From positions 1 through 14,197 of the forward strand of contig NZ_JOHO01000101.1 in NCBI RefSeq assembly GCF_000719705.1: DNA of 14,197 nt, in the 5' to 3' direction. This document shows positions 1-7,004 of this stretch, piece by piece. This stretch comes from Streptomyces sp. NRRL S-350. Lineage in GTDB: Bacteria > Actinomycetota > Actinomycetes > Streptomycetales > Streptomycetaceae. The position numbers and the translations under genes are program-made. Numbering within the stretch: the stretch's first letter is position 1; each line of letters starts with the position of its first letter. The notes below the pieces were generated by a model, which made no database searches, had not been told where the DNA came from, and saw only the letters and a program-made list of their open reading frames with translations.

Positions 1-40
1 GAGCTTCGTGATCGACGACACCTCCGTCCAGACCGGCTGA
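1..40 (+). CDS. 3' end of an upstream gene (partial)
   Basis: Only the last 12 codons and a TGA stop (38-40) lie in the window; they read SFVIDDTSVQTG. A hydrophobic strand followed by IDD and a short polar tail resembles the last beta-strand of carbohydrate-binding or beta-sandwich modules found at the C-terminus of secreted actinomycete glycosidases, and the amylase gene follows in the same direction. This is suggestive only; the fragment is too short to assign a family. A strong hairpin follows the stop, so it is probably a separate transcript from the amylase. Confidence 0.6.
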   Translation, partial: SFVIDDTSVQTG

Positions 41-85
41 ACCGGGGCCGGCCCCTCCTGAGGGGACGGTGAACCAGGACAGGTG

Positions 86-117
86 AGGGGCCCGGCGGCT
101 ACGGCTGCCGGGCCCTT
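86..117 (+). terminator. Rho-independent-type hairpin after the upstream gene
   Basis: GGGCCCGGC (88-96) pairs perfectly with GCCGGGCCC (107-115). The stem extends inward through G98-C105 and C99-G104 to close a TACG loop, i.e. the very stable C(UACG)G tetraloop in RNA, and outward by G-T and A-T pairs. There is no real T tract, as is usual in this GC-rich group. It separates the upstream gene from the amylase promoter. Confidence 0.8.
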
Positions 118-164
118 GCCGTACGCCCCGCTCCGGTGATGCGGAAACGTATCTTCCCGAGGTC

Positions 165-193
165 TTGACGGTGTCTCCCGGCGACCCTAGGTT
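165..193 (+). promoter_or_regulatory. Amylase promoter, -35 TTGACG / -10 TAGGTT
   Basis: TTGACG (165-170) and TAGGTT (188-193) are separated by 17 bp, an excellent match to the vegetative (HrdB-type) promoter consensus TTGACN/TAGRRT. Transcription would begin near 200, leaving a leader of about 80 nt before the GTG start at 280. Confidence 0.75.
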
Positions 194-198
194 CGGCG

Positions 199-237
199 CT
201 GCAAGTTTCCGGCAAGTTACAGAAACTTCCTGCAGGC
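199..237 (+). promoter_or_regulatory. Probable amylase operator (MalR/Reg1-like repeats)
   Basis: GCAAGTT occurs at 201-207 and again at 212-218, an 11-bp period of about one helical turn. AACTTCCTGC at 224-233 is an imperfect inverted half-site, and CTGCAAG (199-205) and CTGCAG (230-235) flank the block. Repeats of the CTGCAAG/CTTGCAG type are known beside Streptomyces amylase promoters and are targets of the LacI-family maltose regulator MalR (Reg1). Here the block overlaps the predicted start of transcription, a position suited to repression. The named regulator is inferred; the repeats are seen. Confidence 0.65.
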
Positions 238-279
238 TCACCTCCGGCTGCCCCACCTCAGCCACCCCCAGGAGACGAC

Positions 280-2016
280 GTGGTCACCACCCCCACCCGC
301 CGGCCCGCCCGTGCGGCCGGCGCGCTCGCCGCCTCGGCAGCGCTCGCACTCTCGCTCGCCACCACCCTCGGCGCCCCCGCCGCCCAGGCCTCCCCGCCCG
401 CGAACAACGGCAAGGACGTCACCGCCACCCTCTTCGAGTGGCGCTTCGACTCCGTCGCCCAGGCCTGCACCTCCACCCTCGGCCCGAAGGGCTACGGCTT
501 CGTCGAGGTCTCGCCGCCGCAGGAGCACATCCAGGGCCCGCAGTGGTGGACCTCCTACCAGCCGGTCAGCTACAAGATCGCCGGACGGCTCGGCGACCGC
601 ACGTCCTTCAAGAACATGGTCGACACCTGCCACGCGGCCGGGGTCAAGGTGATCGCCGACGCCGTGGTCAACCACATGTCCGCCGGCTCCGGCACCGGCA
701 CCGGCGGCACCGCGTACAGCAAGTACAACTACCCCGGCACCTACCAGGACCAGGACTTCCACTCCTGCCGCCAGGCGATCTCCAACTACCAGGACCGCTC
801 CAACGTCCAGAACTGCGAGCTGGTCGACCTCGCGGACCTGGACACCGGCAGCTCCTACGTCCAGACCACCATCGCGCACTACCTGGACGACCTCGGCTCG
901 CTCGGCGTGGACGGCTACCGGATCGACGCCGCCAAGCACATCGCCGCCACCGACCTCGCCTCGATCAAGGCCAAGACCGCCAACCCGAACGCCTACTGGG
1001 CGCAGGAGTTCATCTACGGCGCCGGCGAGCCGATCCAGCCCACCGAGTACACCGGCACCGGCGACGTCGACGAGTTCCGGGTCGGCACCGACCTCAAGCG
1101 GATGTTCACCAGCGACAAGCTCGCCAACCTCAACGGCTGGGGCGCCTCCTGGGGCTACCTGCCCGGCAACCAGGCCCGCAGCTTCCTCGACAACTGGGAC
1201 ACCGAGCGCAACGGCTCCACCCTCAACTACACCTACGGCAACACCTACACGCTGGCCAACGTCTTCCTGCTGGCCTCGACGTACGGCTCGCCCAACATCT
1301 ACTCCGGCTACGCCTTCACCAACAAGGACGACGGCCCGCCCAACGGCGGCACCGTCAACGCCTGCTACCAGGACGGCTGGAACTGCACCCACGCCTGGCG
1401 GCAGGTCGCCAACATGGTCGGCTTCCGCAACGCCGTCGCCGGCACCGGCGTGACCAACTGGTGGTCCAACGGCAACAACGCGATCGCCTTCGGCCGCGGG
1501 AACAAGGGCTACGTCGCGATCAACCACGAGAGCGGCGCCATCACCCAGACCTTCCAGACCGGCCTGCCGGCCGGCACCTACTGCGACGTCCAGCACGGCG
1601 ACCCGCAGCCGGGCGGCGGCTGCACCGGCCCGACCTACCAGGTGAACGCGGGCGGGCAGTTCACCGCGACGGTCGGCGCGGGCGACGCCGTCGCGCTGTA
1701 CGTCCAGAGCGGGGCCGTGTCCGCCTCCGGCGCCTCGTTCAACGTCAACGCGACCACCGTGCCCGGCCAGAACATCTACGTCGTCGGCGACGTCGCCGCC
1801 CTCGGCGGCTGGGACCCGGCCAAGGCGCTGCCGCTCTCCTCGGCCGGCTACCCGGTCTGGTCGCTCTCGCTCTCGCTGCCGGCCGGCACCTCCTTCCAGT
1901 ACAAGTACCTCCGCAAGGACGCGAGCGGCGCGGTGACCTGGGAGTCCGGCGCCAACCGGACGGCGACGGCGCCCTCCGGCGGGGTCGTCACGCTGAACGA
2001 CACCTGGCGTCCGTAG
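280..2016 (+). CDS. Secreted alpha-amylase, GH13 with C-terminal CBM20
   Basis: A secreted endo-acting starch hydrolase cutting alpha-1,4 glucosidic bonds outside the cell. The GTG start is preceded by AGGAG (270-274) five bases upstream. Residues 1-37 form a signal peptide: twin Arg/Lys-poor basic start, a long Ala/Leu core and an AQA-S cleavage site. The GH13 barrel (about 45-390) shows region I DAVVNH (127-132), region [11 protein letters not shown] with nucleophile Asp216, the acid/base Glu243 in QEFIYG, and region [12 protein letters not shown] with Asp307. A beta domain C follows, then a CBM20 starch-binding module from about 482 to 578 with GGWDP (Trp511), Trp527 and Trp554. The 578-aa length fits actinobacterial GH13_32 amylases with a CBM20. 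The usual His of region IV is Trp306. Transcription is monocistronic, between hairpins. Family identification is very secure. Confidence 0.97.
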   Translation: MVTTPTRRPARAAGALAASAALALSLATTLGAPAAQASPPANNGKDVTATLFEWRFDSVAQACTSTLGPKGYGFVEVSPPQEHIQGPQWWTSYQPVSYKIAGRLGDRTSFKNMVDTCHAAGVKVIADAVVNHMSAGSGTGTGGTAYSKYNYPGTYQDQDFHSCRQAISNYQDRSNVQNCELVDLADLDTGSSYVQTTIAHYLDDLGSLGVDGYRIDAAKHIAATDLASIKAKTANPNAYWAQEFIYGAGEPIQPTEYTGTGDVDEFRVGTDLKRMFTSDKLANLNGWGASWGYLPGNQARSFLDNWDTERNGSTLNYTYGNTYTLANVFLLASTYGSPNIYSGYAFTNKDDGPPNGGTVNACYQDGWNCTHAWRQVANMVGFRNAVAGTGVTNWWSNGNNAIAFGRGNKGYVAINHESGAITQTFQTGLPAGTYCDVQHGDPQPGGGCTGPTYQVNAGGQFTATVGAGDAVALYVQSGAVSASGASFNVNATTVPGQNIYVVGDVAALGGWDPAKALPLSSAGYPVWSLSLSLPAGTSFQYKYLRKDASGAVTWESGANRTATAPSGGVVTLNDTWRP

Positions 2017-2032
2017 TCCTCCGCACCACTCC

Positions 2033-2066
2033 GGGAACCCCGTCAGCCCGACCTGGCGGGGTTCCC
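2033..2066 (+). terminator. Amylase terminator
   Basis: GGGAACCCCG (2033-2042) pairs perfectly with CGGGGTTCCC (2057-2066), and CAG/CTG (2044-2046 with 2053-2055) extends the stem inward. It begins 16 nt after the amylase stop codon. No T tract follows beyond TCGT. Confidence 0.85.
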
Positions 2067-2130
2067 TCGTGTGGGTGACCGCGCGCCCCGGAAACCCCAG
2101 CGGGCGCAGGGTCGCCGGCACCATCGCGGG

Positions 2131-2352
2131 ATGAGAGCCACCCCCCTCGTCCTGGACCTCGAACTGTGCGGCGGCCGCTGGGACGGCCACCGCAAGCGCG
2201 TCAACGCCGACGCCCCGCCGCCCGCCCTGCGGATGGTGCTCCGCGCCGAACTGCCGGCCGCCGAGACCGGCGAGTACTGGCCGACCACCAGCGTCTACCG
2301 GCTGCACGACGACGGCGAGGTGCTGCGCTACCGGCACTCGCACGACGAGTGA
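2131..2352 (+). CDS. Small hypothetical protein, 73 aa
   Basis: I do not recognise a family. The protein starts MRATPLVLDLELCGGRW and ends YRHSHDE; it is compact, mixed polar/hydrophobic, with no signal peptide or membrane segment, and reads like a small cytosolic beta-rich protein (alternating strands around LVLDLEL and SVYRLHDDGEVLRY). An upstream in-frame GTG at 2071 exists but overlaps the amylase terminator. ATG 2131 is preferred because CACCAT (2119-2124) sits exactly six bases before it, a -10-like element fitting a leaderless transcript, and no purine-rich ribosome site is seen. Codon use is strongly GC at third positions, supporting a real gene. It converges on the SDR gene. Confidence 0.6.
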   Translation: MRATPLVLDLELCGGRWDGHRKRVNADAPPPALRMVLRAELPAAETGEYWPTTSVYRLHDDGEVLRYRHSHDE

Positions 2353-2356
2353 GCGG

Positions 2357-2400
2357 CGTCCCGCGGGCCGCGCGCTCCGGTCCGCGGCACCGGCGGGACG
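2357..2400. terminator. Bidirectional hairpin between convergent genes
   Basis: CGTCCCGC (2357-2364) pairs with GCGGGACG (2393-2400), with further GC-rich imperfect pairing inside. It lies in the 52-bp gap between the stop codons of the small hypothetical gene (+) and the SDR gene (-), so it can serve both. Confidence 0.6.
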
Positions 2401-2404
2401 ACGG

Positions 2405-3148
2405 TCAGCCGCGCCCGATGTACGGCATGGCCGTCGCCATCACGGTGGCGAACTGCACGTTGGCCTCCAGCGGCAGGGCGGCCATGTGCCGGACGGTGCG
2501 CGCGACGTCGGCCACGTCCATGGTCGGCTCGGGCGCGATCCGGCCGTCCGCCTGCCGGACGCCCGCGCCCATCGCCGCCGTCATGTCCGTCGCCGCGTTG
2601 CCGATGTCGATCTGTCCGCAGGCGATCCGGTACGGGCGGCCGTCCAACGACAGCGACTTGGTCAGACCGGTGACGGCGTGCTTGGTGGCGGTGTAGGCGA
2701 TCGAGTGCGGGCGCGGGACGTGCGCCGAGATCGAGCCGTTGTTGACGATCCGGCCGCCCTGCGGGTCCTGGGCCTTCATCTGCCGGAACGCGGCCCGCGC
2801 GCAGAGGAAGGCGCCGGTGAGGTTGAGGTCGACCACCGCCCGCCAGGCCTCGACCTCCAGCTCCTCCACCAAGACGGCCGGGCCGAAGCTGCCGGCGTTG
2901 TTGAACAACAGGTCCACCCGGCCGTGGCGTTCGGCGGTCGCGGCGAACAGCGCGTCGACGGCGGCCGGGTCGGTGACGTCCGTCGGCAGCACGTCCGCCG
3001 GGGCCCCGCAGAGCCGGGCGGTCTCGTGCAGCGGTTCGGCCCGGCGGCCGGCCAGCACGGGCAGCCAGCCGGCCGCGGCCAGCTCGACGGCGACGGCCCG
3101 GCCGACGCCGCTCCCGGCTCCGGTGACGACGGCGATCTGCGGGGGCAT
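2405..3148 (-). CDS. Short-chain dehydrogenase/reductase (SDR), 247 aa
   Basis: A cytosolic NAD(P)-dependent oxidoreductase of the classical SDR family. Near the N-terminus [10 protein letters not shown] is the glycine-rich cofactor loop; DVTDP follows at the adenine-ring site, then NNAG (inside [10 protein letters not shown]), [11 protein letters not shown], the catalytic Ser in NNGSISAH, and YTATK giving the catalytic Tyr and Lys. The 247-aa length is typical. The start at 3148 ([10 protein letters not shown]) is chosen over a start 24 codons upstream because GAGGAG lies seven bases before it and the extension is unrelated to the fold. The substrate cannot be told: similar proteins reduce or oxidise sugars, alcohols and polyketide ketones. 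It stands alone, convergent with the small hypothetical gene and divergent from the esterase. Confidence 0.93.
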   Translation of the reverse strand: MPPQIAVVTGAGSGVGRAVAVELAAAGWLPVLAGRRAEPLHETARLCGAPADVLPTDVTDPAAVDALFAATAERHGRVDLLFNNAGSFGPAVLVEELEVEAWRAVVDLNLTGAFLCARAAFRQMKAQDPQGGRIVNNGSISAHVPRPHSIAYTATKHAVTGLTKSLSLDGRPYRIACGQIDIGNAATDMTAAMGAGVRQADGRIAPEPTMDVADVARTVRHMAALPLEANVQFATVMATAMPYIGRG

Positions 3149-3535
3149 TGGCACTCTCCTCGGTGGCGGTTCCCGGTCGGTCCCGGGAGAGATCGTCGCG
3201 GATCCGCGGGCCGCCGTCACTGGTCGGAACGACCGAATCCGCCGGCCGTCCGGGATCGCGGCACGGACCCCCGCCGACCGGCCCCCGCCGACCGGAGGGA
3301 GTGGTGAAGGGTTTTACCTGATCGCGAACAAACATTGGATTTCCGGTGGCCACCGCGCAACCGGGCCGTCCCGGCCCACGTCATAAGATCGCAGGAAGGC
3401 ACGCCCCTGCGAAGGACGGCGCGCCACTACTCCGGGGGCCGTACCAGCGCCGTGCCCCCGGCCTGTCCGGCCCCACCGGGGGGCCGCCGCCCGGTCAGAC
3501 GGACCGGGCGCGACATCGGTCGGAGAGTCCTCACC
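3149..3535. other. Divergent intergenic spacer, 387 bp
   Basis: No convincing gene is seen. From the SDR side it holds a stem TCCCGG/CCGGGA (3171-3176 with 3183-3188) in the SDR leader, a palindrome GGTCG-gaa-CGACC (3222-3234) that could be an operator, an exact 14-bp tandem duplication (3268-3295), and a comparatively AT-rich patch (about 3311-3343) where divergent promoters would be expected. TAAGAT (3384-3389) is a good -10 hexamer on the + strand but has no matching -35, so I do not call it a promoter. The esterase ribosome site GGAG (3522-3525) ends the region. Confidence 0.5.
3268..3295. repeat. Exact 14-bp tandem duplication
   Basis: CCCCCGCCGACCGG at 3268-3281 is repeated without change at 3282-3295, upstream of the SDR gene and esterase gene. 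Confidence 0.9.
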
Positions 3536-4588
3536 GTGCTTAGGCAGTCGTCCCGTTCCCGTGCCGTCCTGTCCGGCGCCGCCGTGCTCGCCCTGGCCGC
3601 CGCGCTCGCGGCCTGCGGGAGTTCCGGCGGTGGCAAGGGGGACAGCGCCAAGGCGGACGCCCCGGCCGCGACCGGCAGCGCCGCGGGCACCCCGGCCGGC
3701 GGCGGCACGGGTGCCCCGGGCTCCGCGGCACCCTCCGTCGGCGTGGGCAAGGTGCTGATGCCCACCGGTCCGAACGCCAACCTCGCCAAGGCCCGGGACA
3801 CGGCCGCCGGACCGATCTTCGTGACCACCGTGACCGGCGCGAAGTCCGGTGTCTCCGGCAAGGTCTGGGTCTGGCTGCCGCCCGAGTACAACGACCCCAA
3901 GTACGCCAAGACCGGCTTCCCGGTGCTCACCCTCTTCGCCGGCGGCCAGAGCAACGGCTACAACACCTGGACCGACAACCAGCTGCCGATCCAGGAGGCG
4001 AACGAGCAACTGGTCAAGGAGGGCAAGTCCCACCCGTTCATCATGATCATGCCGGTGCAGAACTTCAACGGCGACGAGAAGAACGCGCTGGACTGCTCCG
4101 ACATCCCGGGCCAGCCCAAGATGGGCACCTGGATGGCCGAGGACATCCCGGACTTCGTCCGCGCCAACTTCCGCACCGTCCAGGGCCGTGACGGCTGGGG
4201 CGTGATGGGCGCCTCGACCGGCGGCTTCTGCAGCGCCAAGCTCGCACTGCAGCACCCCGAGGTCTACAAGGCCGCGGTGCCGATCGACGGCTACTTCATC
4301 CCGGACTCGGGGCTGTGGAAGGGACACGACGCCGAGCGCGCCGCCAACAACCCGGACCTGCTGGTCGCCGAGGGCAAGGCCGACGTGAAGATGCTGGTCA
4401 CCGCGGGCGGCGCCAACCCGTACGAGACCAAGGTGGTCAAGAACTGGGTGGCCAAGGCCGTCCCGCCGGTGACCATCGAGTACTACGAGCAGCCCGGCGG
4501 CAAGCACCTGACCGCGGACTTCAAGAAGATGATCCCGGACACCCTGCAGTGGCTCACCAAGCACCTGGCGGGGCCGGCCGCCAACTGA
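3536..4588 (+). CDS. Lipoprotein esterase of the antigen 85/esterase D fold, 350 aa
   Basis: A predicted membrane-anchored alpha/beta hydrolase acting at the outer face of the cell. The GTG start follows GGAG at ten bases; the reading frame is open further upstream, but only this start gives a proper signal peptide: basic MLRQSSRSR, a hydrophobic core and the lipobox LAAC with the lipidated Cys27. Residues 28-68 are a flexible Gly/Ala/Pro/Ser linker. The catalytic domain (about 95-345) has the nucleophile elbow GASTGG (Ser227) and a late histidine in GGKHLTADF (His324); the acidic partner is not certain. This pattern fits the putative esterase family (PF00756), which includes mycolyltransferases and ferric-siderophore esterases. 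As streptomycetes lack mycolic acids, the natural substrate is unknown. It appears to be transcribed alone. Confidence 0.88.
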   Translation: MLRQSSRSRAVLSGAAVLALAAALAACGSSGGGKGDSAKADAPAATGSAAGTPAGGGTGAPGSAAPSVGVGKVLMPTGPNANLAKARDTAAGPIFVTTVTGAKSGVSGKVWVWLPPEYNDPKYAKTGFPVLTLFAGGQSNGYNTWTDNQLPIQEANEQLVKEGKSHPFIMIMPVQNFNGDEKNALDCSDIPGQPKMGTWMAEDIPDFVRANFRTVQGRDGWGVMGASTGGFCSAKLALQHPEVYKAAVPIDGYFIPDSGLWKGHDAERAANNPDLLVAEGKADVKMLVTAGGANPYETKVVKNWVAKAVPPVTIEYYEQPGGKHLTADFKKMIPDTLQWLTKHLAGPAAN

Positions 4589-4614
4589 GCCGGTCCCGGC
4601 TGGCGGGCCGGGCC
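4572..4614 (+). terminator. Possible hairpin over the esterase stop
   Basis: AGCCGG (4588-4593) and CCGGCT (4596-4601) form a short inner stem. Outside it, GGCCGGCCGCCA (4572-4583) pairs with TGGCGGGCCGGGCC (4601-4614) with bulges. A second stem, CCGGGG/CCCCGG (4718-4723 with 4729-4734), lies further down and is an alternative terminator. Confidence 0.4.
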
Positions 4615-4773
4615 GCGCTGCTCCGCCCCGTGTCGTTCCGTGCCGTGCCGCGCTGTTCCAGCTTCTCCGGCTGTGCCCGGGGCTGTGCCCGAAGCCGTTC
4701 CGGGTCGTTCCCGGCGGCCGGGGGCCGGCCCCGGAGGGCCCGAGCGACCGCGCGCACGCCTGTGACCTGCACG

Positions 4774-4788
4774 TCAATCGGACATTGA
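4774..4788. promoter_or_regulatory. Short inverted repeat upstream of the hemerythrin gene
   Basis: TCAAT-cggac-ATTGA forms a 5-bp perfect inverted repeat in a patch that is AT-rich for this genome, about 90 bp before the hemerythrin start. It could be an operator or lie in the promoter; no convincing -35/-10 pair was found. The rest of the 289-bp gap holds GC-rich imperfect repeats, including GGCTGTGCCCG twice (4669-4679 and 4681-4691). Confidence 0.35.
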
Positions 4789-4877
4789 TTCACTTCTGAT
4801 CGACTTCGAGCACCTTGGCTGGGCGGTCCTCCACCGGCCGCCACCGCCGCCGTGCCCCAAGCCGTGAAGAGAGTGCC

Positions 4878-5693
4878 ATGCCCATCCACCTGCTGCCCCA
4901 GCCCGCCCCCGCCGTGCCCGCACAGGGGCACTCCGGAGCCGACACCCGGGGCGCGGACGCGTACGGCCGGGCCGCTGACGACGACCCGGCCACCATGCGG
5001 TTCGCCGGACTGCGGCTGGTGCACGCCGCGCTGCGCCGGGACCTCGCCCGGCTGCCCAACGCGCTGCGGCTGCTCCAGCCCGGCGAGGACCACAAGGGCG
5101 AGGCGCTGGTGCGGCACTGGAACTTCATGACCGCGATGCTCACCTGCCACCACGAGCAGCAGGACACCCGGATCTGGCCGATCGTGCGCCGCTTCGCCCC
5201 CGAGCTGCGGCTGCTCCTCAACTGGCTGGAGGCCGACCACCACAACCTCGACCACTCGTTCACCAGGGTCACCACGCTGGTCCGGATCGCCAGCCGGGAC
5301 ACCGGCAGCGCCTGGCCGGTCGCGTACGCGATGGAGGACCTGGCAGCCCGGCTGGAGACCCATCTGCGGATCGAGGAGCGGCAGTTGCTGCCCCGGATGG
5401 ACCGGGTGGTCGCCGAGGGCTCCCGGCTCGGCGGCCTGGGCGAACTGCTGGACCTGCTGCGCGCGGCGGACGGCCCGGGCGCGGCGGACGCGCTGGCCTG
5501 GCTGCTGGACGGCGTGCCGGCGGCCGCCGTCGAACGGCTGCTGGCCGAGTGCGACGACGACACGGCCCGCAACTGGCCGCACTGGCAGGCGACGTACCAG
5601 CGCTGCACCGCGCCGCTGTGGGGGCCGGAAGAGGGCCGGGACGGCGGTGCGGGCGAGGGCCCCGGCGGCGACCTGGGGACCATCGCCGACTGA
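4878..5693 (+). CDS. Hemerythrin-like HHE domain protein, 271 aa
   Basis: A predicted cytosolic four-helix protein binding a non-haem di-iron centre; family members sense or carry oxygen or NO, or protect against them. The candidate ligands appear in order: His49 (LVHAALRRDL), His91/His92-Glu93 (TCHHEQQD), His121/His122 (EADHHNLD), and His162 with Glu166/Glu167 (LETHLRIEE). The domain covers about 40-180. The C-terminal part (185-245) is helical with several Trp residues, and the tail is Gly/Glu-rich. ATG 4878 follows a purine-rich GAAGAGAG; an in-frame upstream ATG at 4815 would add an unstructured Arg-rich stretch and is rejected. No redox partner or regulator is adjacent, so its physiological role is open. 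Confidence 0.85.
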   Translation: MPIHLLPQPAPAVPAQGHSGADTRGADAYGRAADDDPATMRFAGLRLVHAALRRDLARLPNALRLLQPGEDHKGEALVRHWNFMTAMLTCHHEQQDTRIWPIVRRFAPELRLLLNWLEADHHNLDHSFTRVTTLVRIASRDTGSAWPVAYAMEDLAARLETHLRIEERQLLPRMDRVVAEGSRLGGLGELLDLLRAADGPGAADALAWLLDGVPAAAVERLLAECDDDTARNWPHWQATYQRCTAPLWGPEEGRDGGAGEGPGGDLGTIAD

Positions 5694-5706
5694 GCGGCGG
5701 GGTTTT
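5684..5706 (+). terminator. Weak hairpin with T run after the hemerythrin gene
   Basis: CGCCG (5684-5688) pairs with CGGCG (5695-5699) around the stop codon and is followed by GGG and TTTT (5703-5706), a rare T run for this DNA. A second small stem, TCCCGGC-gccct-GCCGGGA (5790-5808), lies in the 195-bp gap before the next gene. Nothing else was recognised there. Confidence 0.35.
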
Positions 5707-5876
5707 CGCGGGCCGGCGATCTACGCGCGTGGCAGCATCGCTCATGGCCACAGCTGACCGCACGTCAGACGACCCTCGACCGGCAACTCCCGGCGCCCTG
5801 CCGGGAATGCGGCCCGTCGCGTTTTGCCGGTGCGTACCCCGCCACGACACAGCGGGAGCCCGCGAACCCTCGGTGC

Positions 5877-5882
5877 TATCGT
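5877..5882 (+). promoter_or_regulatory. -10 element for a leaderless DUF1152 transcript
   Basis: TATCGT ends six bases before the GTG at 5889, so transcription should begin at or next to the start codon. No clear -35 and no ribosome site are visible. Confidence 0.5.
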
Positions 5883-5888
5883 CCGCCG

Positions 5889-6851
5889 GTGACCTCCCTG
5901 CTGCAACCCCCGCTGATCACCCGGCTCCTGGCCTCCGACCGCATCCTGATCGCCGGCGCGGGCGGCGGGTTCGACGTGTACGCCGGGCTGCCGCTGGCCC
6001 TAGCCCTGCGGGCCGCGGACAAGGAGGTGCACCTGGCCAACCTCTCCTTCAGCGACCTCTACGGCCTTCCACAAGAGGTCTGGACGGAGCCCGACCTGGC
6101 CATGATCGGGCCCGACACCCCTGCCCCCGGGGGCTACTTCCCGGAGCGTACCCTGGCCCGCTGGCTGAACCGGCACGGGATGCCCGACACCGTGTGGGCC
6201 TTCCCGAAGGTGGGCGTCCAGCCGCTGCGCGAGGCCTACCGCGCGCTCGTCGGCCGACTGGGCGTCGACGCCGTCCTGCTGGTGGACGGCGGCACCGACA
6301 TCCTGATGCGCGGCGACGAGGCCGGACTCGGCACCCCCGAGGAGGACATGGCCAGCCTCGCCGCGGTGGCCGGCCTCACCGAGGTGCCCGAACGGCTGGT
6401 CGCCTGCCTGGGCTTCGGCATCGACGCCTACCACGGCGTCAACCACACCCTGGTCCTGGAGAACCTCGCCGCGCTGGACCGGGCCGGCGGCTACCTCGGG
6501 GCCTTCTCCATCCCGCGCGACAGCCGGGAGGCGGTGCTCTACCTGGACGCCGTCGAGCACGCCAGGGCCGCCTTCCCCGAACACCCCAGCATCGTCAACG
6601 GCTCGGTGGCGGCGGCACTGCGCGGCGAGTTCGGCAACGTCCGGTTCACCGAGCGGACCAACGGCAGCGACCTGTTCGTCAATCCGCTGATGGCGGTGTA
6701 CTTCGGCGTCACGGTCGAGGCGCTGGCCGCCGAGAACCGCTACCTGGACCGGCTGGAGCACACCGTGCTGATCCGCCAGATCGCCACCGCCATCGCGCGG
6801 TTCCAGGACGAGCTGCCCCGGCAGCGGCCGCCCCGCCAGTTCCCGCACTGA
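5889..6851 (+). CDS. DUF1152 family protein, 320 aa
   Basis: A cytosolic protein of uncharacterised function matching, from memory, the DUF1152 family found in actinobacteria and archaea. The N-terminus has a hydrophobic strand and glycine loop, ILIAGAGGGFDVYAG (about 19-33), which resembles a nucleotide-binding or phosphate-binding turn. The centre has VDGGTDILMRGDEAGLGTPEED, an acidic conserved block typical of the family, then CLGFGIDAYHGV. No signal peptide or membrane span is present, and the length fits the family. The GTG start is supported by the -10-like TATCGT six bases before it and by the absence of a ribosome site, suggesting a leaderless message. It is convergent with the FHA gene; no neighbour hints at its role. 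Confidence 0.85.
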   Translation: MTSLLQPPLITRLLASDRILIAGAGGGFDVYAGLPLALALRAADKEVHLANLSFSDLYGLPQEVWTEPDLAMIGPDTPAPGGYFPERTLARWLNRHGMPDTVWAFPKVGVQPLREAYRALVGRLGVDAVLLVDGGTDILMRGDEAGLGTPEEDMASLAAVAGLTEVPERLVACLGFGIDAYHGVNHTLVLENLAALDRAGGYLGAFSIPRDSREAVLYLDAVEHARAAFPEHPSIVNGSVAAALRGEFGNVRFTERTNGSDLFVNPLMAVYFGVTVEALAAENRYLDRLEHTVLIRQIATAIARFQDELPRQRPPRQFPH

Positions 6852-6895
6852 CCGGGCGGGTTGGGCTGACCGGGCCGGGGGGACCGGCCGCTCGG

Positions 6896-6990
6896 GTCGG
6901 GCTGGTCGGGCTGGTCGGGCTGGTCGGGCTGGTCGGGCTGGCCGGGCTGGTTGGGCCGGCCGGGCCGGTGGGACTGGCCGCTCGGGTCGG
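6896..6990. repeat. 9-bp minisatellite (GTCGGGCTG) with flanking 15-bp direct repeat
   Basis: Five perfect copies of GTCGGGCTG run from 6896 to 6940, then four degenerate copies to 6976 (GCCGGGCTG, GTTGGGCCG, GCCGGGCCG, GTGGGACTG). GGCCGCTCGGGTCGG occurs at 6886-6900 and again at 6976-6990, exactly 90 bp or ten repeat units apart. The array fills the 153-bp gap between the convergent DUF1152 and FHA genes. A 6-bp stem GGCCGG/CCGGCC (6873-6878 with 6884-6889) just before it may terminate the DUF1152 transcript. Confidence 0.9.
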
Positions 6991-7004
6991 TGCCGGGGTG
7001 AGCC

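Noticed and set aside
238..2343. 701-aa open frame on the - strand across the amylase gene
   Set aside because: It is antisense to a certain GH13/CBM20 gene, is a low-complexity Val/Gly/Ala/Asp shadow caused by high GC, and lacks a ribosome site.
2486..3386. + strand open frames across the SDR gene
   Set aside because: Antisense shadows; the - strand frame has all SDR motifs and a ribosome site.
3384..3389. TAAGAT as an esterase promoter
   Set aside because: Good -10 match, but no -35-like sequence 16-19 bp upstream.
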